This document shows, in pieces, positions 1 through 10,587 of a stretch of DNA of 64,000 bases. This DNA is from Mrakia gelida (taxonomy: Eukaryota; Basidiomycota; Tremellomycetes; Cystofilobasidiales; Mrakiaceae). A model generated the notes under the pieces. It made no database searches and had not been told where the DNA came from. It worked only from the letters and a program-made list of their open reading frames with translations. Location of the stretch: contig BRON01000011.1 in the NCBI GenBank assembly GCA_024345305.1, positions 124,001 to 188,000 of the forward strand, in the 5' to 3' direction. Both the position numbers and the translations under genes were made by a program. Position 1 is the stretch's first letter. Each line of letters starts with the position of its first letter.

Positions 1-2704
1 GCTATCGCAGAGTCGTTCACTTCTTTCAACAGATACCTGCTTTACTTTGGTGAGTCTTCGAGCGAGCGAAAAAGTGGGAGGGAGGGCGGGAAGGAGAAGG
101 AAGGGACATGTCGGCCTCGCAGTCGCGACGACGTTGAAACTTTCTTCCTTCGTCCAATCACAGGTGTTTTCCTCATCGCCTATGCGTACGGACTCGACGG
201 AACTGTCCGATACACCTTCCAGGTACGTCTCTTATCCCTGCTCGTCTCGTCCCCCATGCTTCGAGATTGCAAGGAGGAAGCGAAGTCGAAGCTGACTGGT
301 TCGTTCTCGTTTATCTTCGCGCGTCGTCCTTTCGTTTCTCCAGGCAACCGCTACCGCTTCGTACTACACCCACTCCCTCCTTGCCACCGTCAACGTTCTC
401 CGATCTATCATCGCCGCTGCCGCTCAGGTGAGTAGCCTCTTTCCACTCTCTCGACCTGCGAGCTCGGCGCGTCGCTGACTTCGATTCGTTCCCTCGTCCC
501 CTCACCTCAGCCTCCCCTGGCCAAGATCGCCGACAACTTCGGACGACTTGAGCTCATCCTCTTCTCGATCTTCTTCTACATCCTCGGAACCATCGTCGAA
601 GCGACCTCGACTGGAGTGAAGAGTTTCTGCGCCGGTGCCGTGATCTATCGTTCGTTCTTCGTCACTTGCTCTCCTCGTCACTTAGCTGATACCTCTTACA
701 TCTTTCGCTGGCTATCAGAGGTCGGATACACCGCCATCATCCTCCTTGTCGAGGTCGTGATCGCAGACGTCTCGTCCCTGAGGAATCGAGTCTTTTGGAG
801 TTACGTCCCGGCTCTTCCCTTCCTCATCAACACTTGGATCTCGGGAGACGTCAGTCAGGCCGTTTTGGACGGAACGACGTGGCAGTGGGGAATCGGGATG
901 TGGTGTATTATCTACCCAGGTAAGCAGTTTTGGTGTTTCTGTGTCCTCTATCGCTCTCGCTCGTGCTCAGCTCACCCATGTCTCGTTTCTCGCTCGCCTC
1001 GTCTCGCAGTCTGCGCTCTTCCTCTCATCACCGCTCTTTGGCTTGCTCAACGACGAGCTCGAAGGCAGGGGAAGCTTGCGTCTCTCATCTCGCCATACTC
1101 GCAGAGGAACTTCTTTACGACCCTCTTCTGGGAGCTCGACGTGGTCGGTTTGCTTCTCGTGAGTTTCTCCTTCGTCCTCTCGACGCGGCTCTCTCTCTTG
1201 TCTTCGCTAAATTTGCTCGCTGCCGAATACCTCTTCAGATCATCGCCATCCTCGCCCTCATCCTCGTTCCATTCACGCTCGCTGGAGGAGTCGTGACCAA
1301 GTGGAGATCTGGATCCATCATTTCGATGCTCGTCGTCGGCGTTCTCTGCATCCCCGCCTTCATCGTATGGGAGAAGAGGTTCGCCAAGAGGCCTGTTGTG
1401 CCTCTTCACGTGAGTCCTCGCTCGTTGCGTTTCGATGCAGAACATCAACGAGTCTCTCGCTGACTCGTTTCAATCTCCTTTCTTCAGCTCCTCAAAGATC
1501 GAACGGTCCTCGGCTGCTTCGCCATCGCCTGCTTGCTCAACTGCTCCTGGTACCTTCAGGGAGACTACCTCTACACTGTTTTGATCGTGAGTTTCATTCA
1601 AAATCCACACGCGGCGTGGAAAAGAGAACGCGAATGTTGATTCTCGAGAGCGAGACGAACACTGATCCGCTTGTTCCTCTCCACCCCCCTTTCTCAGGTC
1701 GCCTTCGACGAGTCCATCAAATCCGCCACTCGAATCAGCTCTTTGTACTCGTTCTCCTCAGTCATCATCGGAGTCTCCCTCGGACTCGTCATTCGATACG
1801 TCCGGAGGATCAAACCCTTCATGCTTGTTGGGATCTGCATTTACATGATCGCCTTTGGTCTTCTCATTCGATACCGAGGAGCGAGTGTCGGAGATCACGC
1901 TGGAATGATCGGAGGACAAGGTGAGCTCGAGACGCGTCTCGTTGTCATCGCTTTCAAACGAGTTCGTGTCTGACGCGTCTTCCCACCTTTCTTTCTCGCA
2001 GTCGTCCTCGGAGTCGCAGGAGGAATGTTCCCCTACCCGGCTCAGGCTCTCATTCAGTCGACTACCAAGCATCAAAGTGAGTGGCCGGTGTTTCGTAGGC
2101 AGAAACGCGACGAGCTTCGGCTGACCCGACCCTTTTTCAGACGTCGCCGTGATCACCTCGCTCTACCTCGCCTCCTACTCCGTTGGATCGGCTCTTGGTA
2201 ACACCATCTCCGGAGCCATCTGGACTCAAGTTCTTCCCGGAAAGCTTCTCGCTCAACTTGGAAACGAGACTCTCGTCGCCGAAGGTGAACTCGTTCGATC
2301 TCCTTCGCTCTTGCATCAGGTTTACTGACGGGTTTCTCCCCTCACTGCATCCTCTTCAGTGTACGGCGACCCCTTCACATTCGCTTCTACCTACTCGATG
2401 ACCACTCCCGAGAGACAAAGCGTTGTCACAGCGTTCGTCTCCCCCGTTTTCGGTTTGTTCTTCGTCTCGTTCGACGCGTTCTGATCGTCTCTACTCTTCT
2501 CGTTTTCGGTTCCACAGCTACCAACAGACTCAGCGGCTGTTGTGCATCACGGGAATCTGCCTCGTCATCCCTCTCTTCGCTGCAGCGCTGGTCACGAAGA
2601 ACATCAAGCTCGGAGACGAACAGAGCGCTCCTGATGCGGAGGGCGGAGGGTCGAAGGAGGTGCTGGTCGGGGAGGAGAAGAAGTCGTGGTTTGCTAGATT
2701 CTAG
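1..2704 (+). CDS. Siderophore-iron transporter (MFS, SIT/ARN family), 5' truncated
   Basis: Takes up ferric siderophores across the plasma or endosomal membrane by proton symport (known for the family). The window opens inside an exon that reads [17 protein letters not shown], followed by about ten further exons joined by GTGAGT...CTGAC...CAG introns. Visible SIT features are the early helix with [13 protein letters not shown], the A-motif-like stretch ending [12 protein letters not shown], the pair NTWISGDV / [10 protein letters not shown] typical of ARN/SIT proteins, and [14 protein letters not shown] with a following conserved [11 protein letters not shown]. The protein ends in a short charged tail ([11 protein letters not shown], stop at 2702-2704). 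The N-terminus lies outside the window. The next gene runs toward it on the other strand, its stop only about 190 bases away. Substrate cannot be told from sequence. An MFS transporter of another family is unlikely because the motifs and the central loop lengths fit SIT well. Confidence 0.9.
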
Positions 2705-2897
2705 AGATACGAAGTAAAGTTCTGTAGACATGTGCATTGGCCTTTCGAGCTTCTTGCTCTGGAGCTCGTGGGAAAGAGTTCGTTCGTCGCAGGGAAGTCG
2801 GATCGACCGCAAGCTAGTTCGTCTTCGCGTTCCCTTCTCCGTCTTGCCTGATGACTCTCACCACCGAGGATGAAAAGGTGAGACGCGAGACCATCAT

Positions 2898-4191
2898 TCA
2901 TCTGCAAACTAGATAGCTACCACGTTCCAAGTACTTCCCCAGCCTCGTCTCTTCCTCTCGCATCCATCCCCGGTCTCTCACCTCTCGTGCGCAACGGATG
3001 AGAGAGAGGGCGAGCGTGAGAGTTGGGTAGGCAAGTGAGTTGAGTGATGGCGACGGTCGAAGGGCGAGGAGGTAGAGGAGGTGGGGAAGCGTTGAGGCGA
3101 AGGTGAAGATGGGAGTGGTGAGCTGAGAAAGAGGTCGAGTCGACGCGTCGACGAAGAGTTAGCGAGCGAGCGAACCTGCGGCGTAGAGCGTGGTTCTGGC
3201 TCACCTCGACGATGGAACCCATGGAACAATGACCCAGATTATCTCCTTCCAGTTCAAGACCCAAGGACCTGGCGGGCGACCGTCTTGCCCGTCCAAGATG
3301 AACGATCCTGGGTGGAAAAGGAGAGCGAGGACGAGGTAGATGTAGAGCAGTCTTGTGGCGAGAAAGAGGAGGTGACGACGGCTGAGATAGAAGAAAGGGT
3401 CACTATCTGTCTCCCGAAATTGAGGAAGGAGATATCAAGCTCAAAAGGGGGTACACAGACGATCCAGCGAAGAGAGAAGACGATGGAGGGAGGAAGCTGG
3501 TAGCGAGCTCGATGATAATGAGCTTCCCCTCGACCAGAGGGCCTTCACAGCTTCGACGAGGGCAACATGGGTGAGGAGAGATGTGCGCAGTGCTATGGAT
3601 GAATATGAGAGAAGGTCGAGAACTGGGAACATCGAGAAAAGACGACGTGAGACGATGAAAGACAAGGAGCTCGACGAGAAAGAGGGAGGAGGAAACAACG
3701 AGCTCACCAGATACACGACCTTCTTTTCCACCCTCATCAGCCCTAAGCTCGACGAGAACCATCCTCAGCTCCTCTTTGAGGTCCTCCTCGCGATCTTACG
3801 AAGTCGAAACCGCCGTGAGCAGCTCATTCAAAGCATCGACGACGACTCCCACTTCTTCCCTTTCCTTCCCTCTCGCCGTTCGGTTGAACCTCCATCGTTC
3901 CGTAGAGAAGCCTGTCTCCCGCAGATCTCCTAGGATGTAGAAGTATCCATGTACTTCGTAGATGACGAGCTCGTTGGGCGAGGAGAGGACTGAGTAGGCG
4001 AGGGCGAAGCTCGTTGGCGGAGGATCGAAGGGAGGAGGACGCGAGAAGGAAGGAGGGGAGATGGTCGAGTCTCTAGCAAGCGAGGACGATCCTTGAGCGA
4101 GATTCGTGTAGTCCCCAGGGTTGTAAGTTCGGGATGAAGATGCTGAGGAGTCCGGGATGGTCGAAGGAAGGTTTGAAGGTGTCGAGGCCAT
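2898..4191 (-). CDS. Uncharacterised multi-pass membrane protein
   Basis: Not recognised. The start is the ATG at 4189-4191 (MASTPSNLPST...). The N-terminal ~60 residues are Ser/Pro-rich and likely disordered, followed by a folded-looking stretch with NELVIYEVHGYFYILGDL. Later exons give ALRTSLLTHVALVEAVKALW, LLYIYLVLALLFHPGSFIL, WVLNWKEIIWVIVPW and FTFASTLPHLLYLLALRPS, that is at least three hydrophobic segments, and a basic/acidic tail ending YLERGSYLVCR. Introns with CTGAC/GCTAAC branch sites support the model, though the donor before the last exon is weak (phase only fits if GTTCCA is used). The hydrophobic pattern faintly recalls the peroxin Pex16, but I see no diagnostic motif and do not assign it. 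Only 115 bases separate its start from the divergent MYND gene at 4307. Confidence 0.5.
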
Positions 4192-4306
4192 GGGCGATAG
4201 GGGCGAGCGAAACGAGGTGAGCTCGCTCGTTTGAAGTTGACCTCGAAGCTCATCAAACGGCCACGAGCTCCTTCTTCCTTCCTTCCTTCCTCCCTTCCTC
4301 GTCCAT

Positions 4307-5619
4307 ATGAAGGTCGCTACCCCTCCAGAATACGGTCGTTTTTTTGGCTTCTCCTTGGGAATCGATGGTCCAGCATCCGCCATCTTCCCTCGCTCGTTGG
4401 AGGAGCTCATGAACGAAACCATTGATCGGGTCTCTCAGGTTCGTTGCGCTCGAAAACACCGTAAGAACGATGGACTGCTTGCTCATCTTGGTCCCTTCTC
4501 CTTCAATCTACCAGTACGTCGAGAGAGACGCCTCTTCTGAAGAATCAAGCTCGTACGGAGTGAGTCTCTGGAGAATTCGTGAGCTCGCCCCCCCTCTCGC
4601 TGACGTTCCCTTCGCGTCCCTCCTTTCCACCCTCGATCTCCTTCCAATTTGCATAGGAACAATTCGCCAGCCTCTTCCTCCCATCCTTCGTTAGAACCTT
4701 CGTCGAGATCCAGGACGAAGCAGGACCTGCCACGTTCTGTATAGGCCTGTTCCAGAACCTCTGCACCACGAGCTCGACCGCTCGGTTCATTCGAGAGCAC
4801 CCTCCAGAGGCTCTGAAACTCTACGTCGCATTAGCACACGCTCTTGATTTCTTGTCGAAGGTGCCGAAGCTGTCCTCGTATATCGGATCTTCCTATCTTC
4901 GCCCTTAGTCCTTTGCCTCGCCTGACTGACTCCGTCGACGTTCCTCCCTCTCCTTCTCCTTCCCGTTCACATCCTTTGCTGTTGGGATGCTCTCTGGTTC
5001 ACTAGGACGTCGACACCGGTGGTGCAGTCAAGATCTGCAACTTCATCGCCACTTTCACCTTCTTCGTGATCGAGCTCGCGACGCAACTGCCGTCCTCCTA
5101 CACCCTCCTCCCTCCCCTCTCCGCCCCCACGAAAGCTGGACTACACCGCCTCCTCGTTATGGTTCAAGAGGATCCTCGCTTCAACCGCTCTTCCCACGAG
5201 CTAGGCCACCTCGCACTGGAGGAAGCTATCGACGGTCGGGAGCTAGGGCTCTTTCGACAAGTCGTCGACGAGAACGGAGTGAAGCGGGCTTGGTTCGACT
5301 GCGAGCACACGCAAGGGTCACCACAAACCGCCTGCATCAAGCTCGAACTAGGTGAGGAGATGATGGCTTGCTCTCGAGTGAGTTTGAGTCCCATCCGATC
5401 CCGTCCTCGCGACCGCAAACGGACAACTAACCTTGTTCTCGACGCGTCTCGTTTTGTTCGTTCAGTGCCTCGCCCCTCGCTACTGCTCGAAGGGTTCGCT
5501 CCTCCTCCCCTGCCCTTAGACCTCAGCTCCCGCTTACCTTTTTTTGCTCGCTCGCAACAGAACACCAGAAGGCCGACTGGAAACGACACAAACCCGTCTG
5601 CTTCAAACCAAGTTGGTGA
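4307..5619 (+). CDS. MYND zinc-finger protein, copy 1
   Basis: A protein of about 280 residues with an all-helical N-terminal part and one C-terminal MYND finger, the zinc-binding fold that usually docks proline-rich partners. The start is MKVATPPEYGRFFG at 4307. Exons join in phase through YVERDASSEESSSYG, EQFASLFLPSFVRTF and DVDTGGAVKICNF. The finger spans the last ~50 residues: WFDCEHTQGSPQTAC, then EMMACSRCLAPRYCS, then EHQKADWKRHKPVC, closing with FKPSW. The final His and Cys of the MYND consensus are present. Two introns cut the finger at the same places in the other copies. A canonical intron (donor near 5639, CTGAC branch, acceptor near 5726) follows the stop codon within the 3' UTR. 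Function unknown; there is no SET domain, so it is not a SMYD methyltransferase. Confidence 0.78.
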
Positions 5620-6825
5620 ACGCGTTGGACGCGACTCGTGAGTTCTTCCGTCCTCGTCTCGTCGCTTTTCTTCGTCTTTGATCGCCCAGAAGACTCGTGC
5701 TGGTGTCGCTCTCTCTCCTCGCAGACCACGGAACCGCGTCTGGATCGATCAAGCTCGGACACGTCGTTGAGGTTCGAGGCTTGTTCGAGTCGTCGACGGT
5801 TCGTTTCATCTCTTCAAAGTCGTCTCTTCCCTTCGACTCTCGTCCTCCCAATCTTCTTCAAGCTGACCTCTGCTCTCTTTTTCAACTCAGTTCCAGCGCC
5901 CTCACCGTCGTCAAGGTTCGTCGCTCCTCTTCTCGTCGCGTCGTTCGTTCCCTTTTCTCCTTCGCCCCTACTGATCTCCTCCCCCGCCTCTTCTCGTCTC
6001 CCTCAGTCATCGGAGCAGATCTCTTACGTTGCTATTTATACCATGCCGATGAATGAACGAACACAGTGTTCAGTGTTCTCGGGCGGGGTGGGCCCGAGAG
6101 GGAGCGAGACGGTTCGACGACGCGAAAAGCTCGTACCGTTGTTCTTCAACTCACGCAAGAGGAGGTGAGGGAAGTTCCTCGTAGCTGAAGAGGTCAAGAG
6201 GACTCTCTTCAGCTGCGCAGATCTCGAGTCGTCACCTTGCGAAGCGAGAAAACTTCGGTTCCAGATGGCGGCGGCCTCGAGGCTGGACCACTTGGGACCA
6301 CCGCTGTCTGCTTTGCTCCCTTCCTTCCTTTTTCTTCCTGTGTTGATGCCGCTGCGGCCGAAGGACTGTCGAAGCATCTTCTGCTTCGGTAAGAGAATGA
6401 GCGAGCATACATCGATAAAAAGGTGGTGGGTCGTCGTCTCCAGTTTTCTCGTCTCGTCGCTCCTCTCACCTCTTGCCGTCGCGACTTGCGTTCGCACAGG
6501 ATCTACTGATTGGTCTAGTCGGAGGGCTGCTCCCAATCCTGTGGTCAGGGTTATAGTAGGAACCAAAACTAGTCTAGATCGCTTTCCTCTTTGTTTCGAC
6601 GCGTCCCGATCTCCTCCGCGGCTCTTTGACCGCCGTCGCTCACGACTCTTAGGTACTGCCTCTCTCGCTTATTCTGCTACATATTAGAAGGCACCATGCT
6701 CCCTTTTTTCATCTCCCAACAACCATCATCCCTCCTCGCTCCCCCTCTTCGAATCCTCCAGCTTTCTCGACGCCTCTCGACACCCCCTTCTTCAACAGCT
6801 CTCTTACCACTCATCTTCTACTCAA
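5620..6825. other. 3' flank of MYND copy 1 and upstream region of the four-TM gene
   Basis: No gene supported. The left part carries spliced-looking 3' UTR blocks of the MYND gene (acceptor-like tracts near 5726, 5889 and 6005). Several open frames on both strands near 6036-6690 lack splice logic and homology that I can recognise. The last 100 bases are a CT-rich promoter tract leading to the ATG at 6826. Confidence 0.5.
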
Positions 6826-8300
6826 CATGGCCAACGGTGAGCACCATGCTTTCTTTGGTTCACGAGCCGAATACTGCTCCGATCTGACCTTCTTTTGAGC
6901 GTTCTTTCCAGATCGAGGATGCCTCGCCGCGAGCGGACCCATTCGATCTCCCATCAACTCCCTCGCTCGCATCAAGCCTCTCTATCTCAGACTCGCCTTG
7001 GCTGGCCAGGTGAGTGTCTCTACCATCTGTCTATCTCTCTCTCCTCTCAGCGTCGGTTGAACCGCCTGCTTTGTTCGCGTTCGAACAGGCCTTGATCGGA
7101 GCTGGACTGGGAATTATGCTTGCCTTCAAACGATTCCAGTCTTCTAACGACGAAGGGGGTGAGCAACCACACTTCTGCTTCAAGAGATGATCCACCTTCG
7201 CGTTCAAACATCAACCTGATTCCTTCCTCTTCCCGCTTCGTCGCTCTTCTCGATCAGTCACCAACAAGATGAAACTCATGAGCTACGTGTCCGCTGGCTG
7301 CTACATCGTCTTCGCCATCATCATCTTGGGTTGTCCCCTCGTCGCTGCAATTGTGAGTTCGAGATCTCTCTCGCCTTCGCGAAGCAGAAGGCAAGCAGGC
7401 AGCTGGATCGATCGTCGACGCGTCGCTGACTTTGACTTCCCTTCCTCCTCCAAACAGAACCAACCACGAGCAGCTCGAATCAACACTGCAGTTTCCCTCG
7501 TAGCGTTCGTAGTCGGACAGACCGGAGCTATGACGGAGATCATCAGTCATTTTGTGAACAAGAGTGGTGAGTCTTTTCCGTTCTCGACGCGTCGTCTTGA
7601 CGGTCATTTGCGCGAGCTCACGTCCATTCGTCTTCTTTCTCTCTCTCTTCTCAAGACATCAAGAAACAATGCCGACTCGACGAGTCTGCTCGAGCTGACC
7701 CCATAGACTACTGCAACAAGGAGTGAGTGTCGTTTCGCTCAACCTCAGTCCTCGACGCGTCGACGTCGGTCCTTGGTCGTTTCGAGAAGGAAGCTGACCT
7801 GCAGTGTCTTTTCCTTCTTCAACTCTTCGACCAGATGGAAGGATGACATCCAGAAGATCGGCATGTGGGTCATGGCTGTGAGTATAGTCGCTCAGATTTT
7901 CCTTTCAAATCAAAGACGCGTCGACGTCGAAATTGACCGCTCCCCTCCTTATCCCCTCCTCACTCCTCAGATCATCAACATCGCCGGAATCACCGCTCTT
8001 CTAGCCTTCGCCTACTCTCGACAACTCTCCGACCCCGAGAGATACATCCAAGCTCGAACGGGATCGCCAGACTCGGTCGTCGTTCCCCTTCAGGCTTTTG
8101 CGCCTCCTCGCTGTTCGTCCTACTCCTTATGATTTTTCTCGTCCCACCGTACGCATATCTATCTTGAGCTGATCTCTCTCCATCTCTTGTCTATATCCTT
8201 CAACCCAGCCGAAGAGTCTCAGCAAACAAACGAGCCGACGCGACCTCGATACGAACTCGGAGCCCAGAAGCCTTACTGGTCTCAGCACGAGAGGGTCTAG
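6826..8300 (+). CDS. Uncharacterised four-TM membrane protein
   Basis: Not recognised by family. The first exon is tiny: ATGGCCAACG, then an intron to 6912, giving MANDRGCLAASGPIRSPIN. Four hydrophobic segments follow in order: LYLRLALAGQALIGAGLGIM, MSYVSAGCYIVFAIIILGCP, INTAVSLVAFVVGQTGAM and MWVMAIINIAGITALLAF. Between the third and fourth lies a loop with DIKKQC...DYCNKEW, whose two cysteines could form a disulfide. The C-terminus is polar (ESQQTNEPTRPRYELGAQK) and ends WSQHERV. Size and topology are tetraspan-like, as in MARVEL or Sur7-type fungal proteins, but neither the CCG motif of tetraspanins nor a Sur7 signature is seen. Nearly every intron contains the palindrome GACGCGTC a short way before the branch site (for example near 7419, 7583, 7752 and 7914). 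Confidence 0.7.
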
Positions 8301-8994
8301 AGCAGATTTTCCCTCAGTTATCGCATTCAGACCAAGCACCCTCCCCCGCCGGAACTCTACACAGCGAGGTTCATCGGTCTTCCCCTCGACGCGTCGCGCG
8401 CTCGTCGTCAACTTACCCTCTTTTTCTTCACTGATCTCTCTTTCTCGTCTCCTATTATTTTCTCTTTAGCTATCTGGTCCCTAAGTAGCCGAGTATGTGA
8501 TGACTACGAACGAGCGATCACTCGACGTTTCGAGCAAGTCGAGAGAGAGAGCGAACTTCGACTCGACGGGAGCCAAGAGGCTTGTTGTTGTTGTTCTTTC
8601 GCTGATAGAAGAGAGCAAGATTCGCCGACGCAGTGCAAGAAAGAGAGAGAGTCGTATCTGGTACGTGGTCGTGAACGAAACGAAAAGGGGAGCCGAGTTG
8701 TGAAGTGAAGTGGGATGTACGAAGAGAACGAGAGGCGGTTCGACGCGTTTAATGACGAGAGCGAAAAGTAGCTAGAAGAGAGAGAAGAGCGGTGAGAGGT
8801 GTCGAGTAAGAAGAAGAGGTATGGTACGTAGAGGAGAGGGTGGACGTGATGTAGTTGGAGAGGGGAGAGGAGGGTTTGAGTGAAGGGTTGGTGAGGACGA
8901 GGACGCGTCGAGGTTGGAACTACTGAACGAAGAGGACGGGACGAGGTTAGTAGGACAGCATCGAGAAGGTTGCAGAGGGTTTAAACTCACTTGT
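8301..8994. other. Convergent 3' region
   Basis: Lies between the ends of the four-TM gene and the F-box gene. Contains three GACGCGT motifs (about 8387, 8739 and 8903) and purine-rich sequence. No coding exon, RNA gene or repeat is supported. Confidence 0.5.
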
Positions 8995-10046
8995 TTACTC
9001 GAGAATGACCTTGAACTTGGACCTCGTACTCGCCGATCCGAACAACGCAACAGCTCCCTCCGCGTCGTCCCTCTCCTCCTCCGACTCAACGACGAGCTCC
9101 ACCGACCCAGCCTGCATCAAATTCAGGTACAGCGGCCCGCCGTTCATGCTTGTCAACTCCAACCAAGAGATGAACGCTGCAATCGTTGGGTGATCATTGT
9201 AGCACAGCGACTTGACGAAAAGCCTCAGGAGGCGGACGCGTGGTAGAGGTGGAGCGGGGAGGCTGAAGATGTCCAGGGAAGTCATGGCACCTGGAGTTGT
9301 TCCGACGAGAGCCGCGTAAGGTATGATCCCCTTCATCTCTAGGACGGTGGTTCTCGTCCATGAGGCCGCAGGGAGGAAATGACTGGGTCCGTACGCGTAC
9401 CAAGAAGGCGATCCGGAGTCGCGATTGAGCATGGTTGAGTTGACGCGGGAAGGGTTGAGGCGAGGGAAGAGTTCGGAGAGGTGTCGAAAGGGTAGGGAAG
9501 GACGGATGGGTCCGTCGTAAGGAAGTCTGAGGTTGAGAGTCTGGAGGGGAATGGGGAGTTGGTTGATCATTCCGGAGGTGGAGAGGCCCGTGAAGAACGT
9601 TGGTAGGGAGGGAGCGCTGACGAGGTTCAGGGTGAGGATCTCGATGAAAGAAAGGGAGAGGAGAGAGTTGATCCTGGACGAAGCTCGCATCTGGAAGGTT
9701 GCGAGAGGACGGGTCAGCGAGAGAAGAGGAAGCAAAGAGAGGGAGAGAGTCGAAGGTCACCTCGCTTCTTGTTCTCTCACAAAACAAGGCCATCAGACTC
9801 TGGTACGACGTGATCACCACTTCTCGTCGATAGAGAAAAGGGATGATCGCCTCCAAGAAGTCGAACGAGACTCCTCCGAGAGCGGCGAGGGCTGAAGGGC
9901 CCGCTTGCTCGAAGATGTTGCAGAGGACGTCCCATGGCAAGCGAGGAAGAGGTCGTCGAGGCTGAAGGAAGGAAGCAGCGAGGGTCAGGTTAGCTAGTTG
10001 GTCGTAGACGAGCCGACGCAAAGGATCGCATACTTGCCTTTGACAT
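8995..10046 (-). CDS. F-box-like protein with leucine-rich C-terminal part, copy 1
   Basis: Likely substrate receptor of an SCF ubiquitin ligase (family inference). After an initial MSK, the F-box core is visible as LPRLPWDVLCNIFEQAGPSA followed by LGGVSFDFLEAIIPFLYRR. The remaining ~230 residues are rich in regularly spaced Leu/Ile (INSLLSLSFIEILTLNLVS, PIPLQTLNLRLP), consistent with a degenerate leucine-rich solenoid. The protein ends in KFKVILE. The first intron seems to be a GC-AG intron: exon 1 is ATGTCAAAG, followed by the donor GCAAGT, with a CTAAC/CTGAC branch and a CAG acceptor. No ATG exists in frame upstream, which is why I chose this start. It is divergent from the DCAF11-like WD40 gene, itself a family of CUL4 receptors. 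Confidence 0.65.
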
Positions 10047-10587
10047 GTCGTTGTTACTAGAGAGTGAAGGAGTGGAGAGGGAGGATGCAGCTGGTAGAAG
10101 AAGGCCAACAAGAGAAGGGGAGTGAGCTCGAACCATTCGATCCGTCCTTCTCGACCTTCTCTCTCTCCTCCTTCATGGTCATGGGAAACATACTCACGTA
10201 TCGTTCGGTCCACTGAGGCTGCGGAAATCCTGATCAGGACCACGAGAAGGATGGATGGATTCGACTGTCGAAGTTGGGAGGCAACCTCGAAACGAGAGCT
10301 GAAACGAAAGGAGATGGGGGAGGAGAGCGGAGTTGGAAAGGTGGTCTTCCCCGCCTCAAGTGCCGGAAGATTTTACGAGCAGCTGAGTTCAAAGAGATCT
10401 GGAGGGTATTATTTCACGAATCCTCACACATTTGATTCCGAAAACCTTTCACTTCGAACGAATCAAGCTCACTCCTGCCTGCGGACCGACCTGAGCTCGA
10501 GCTCGACCTCCACCTTCCGATCCCTCTCCTCCCTCCTTCTCGCTCCCCTCAACACCCACCCACCCTCTACCCTCCCCGGCACCCACG
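10047..10587. promoter_or_regulatory. Divergent promoter region, F-box gene / WD40 gene
   Basis: About 540 bases between two start codons pointing apart. The right end is a C/T-rich tract (10490-10585) typical of fungal 5' leaders. No TATA-like element or operator could be assigned. Confidence 0.45.

Noticed and set aside
4191..4422. Upstream extension of the membrane protein (MVSFMSSSNERGK...)
   Set aside because: It overlaps the first exon of the divergent MYND gene and consists of antisense to that exon; the ATG at 4191 was preferred.
6036..6690. Open frames of 140-176 codons on both strands
   Set aside because: No start context, splice sites or family similarity; composition is like flanking UTR.
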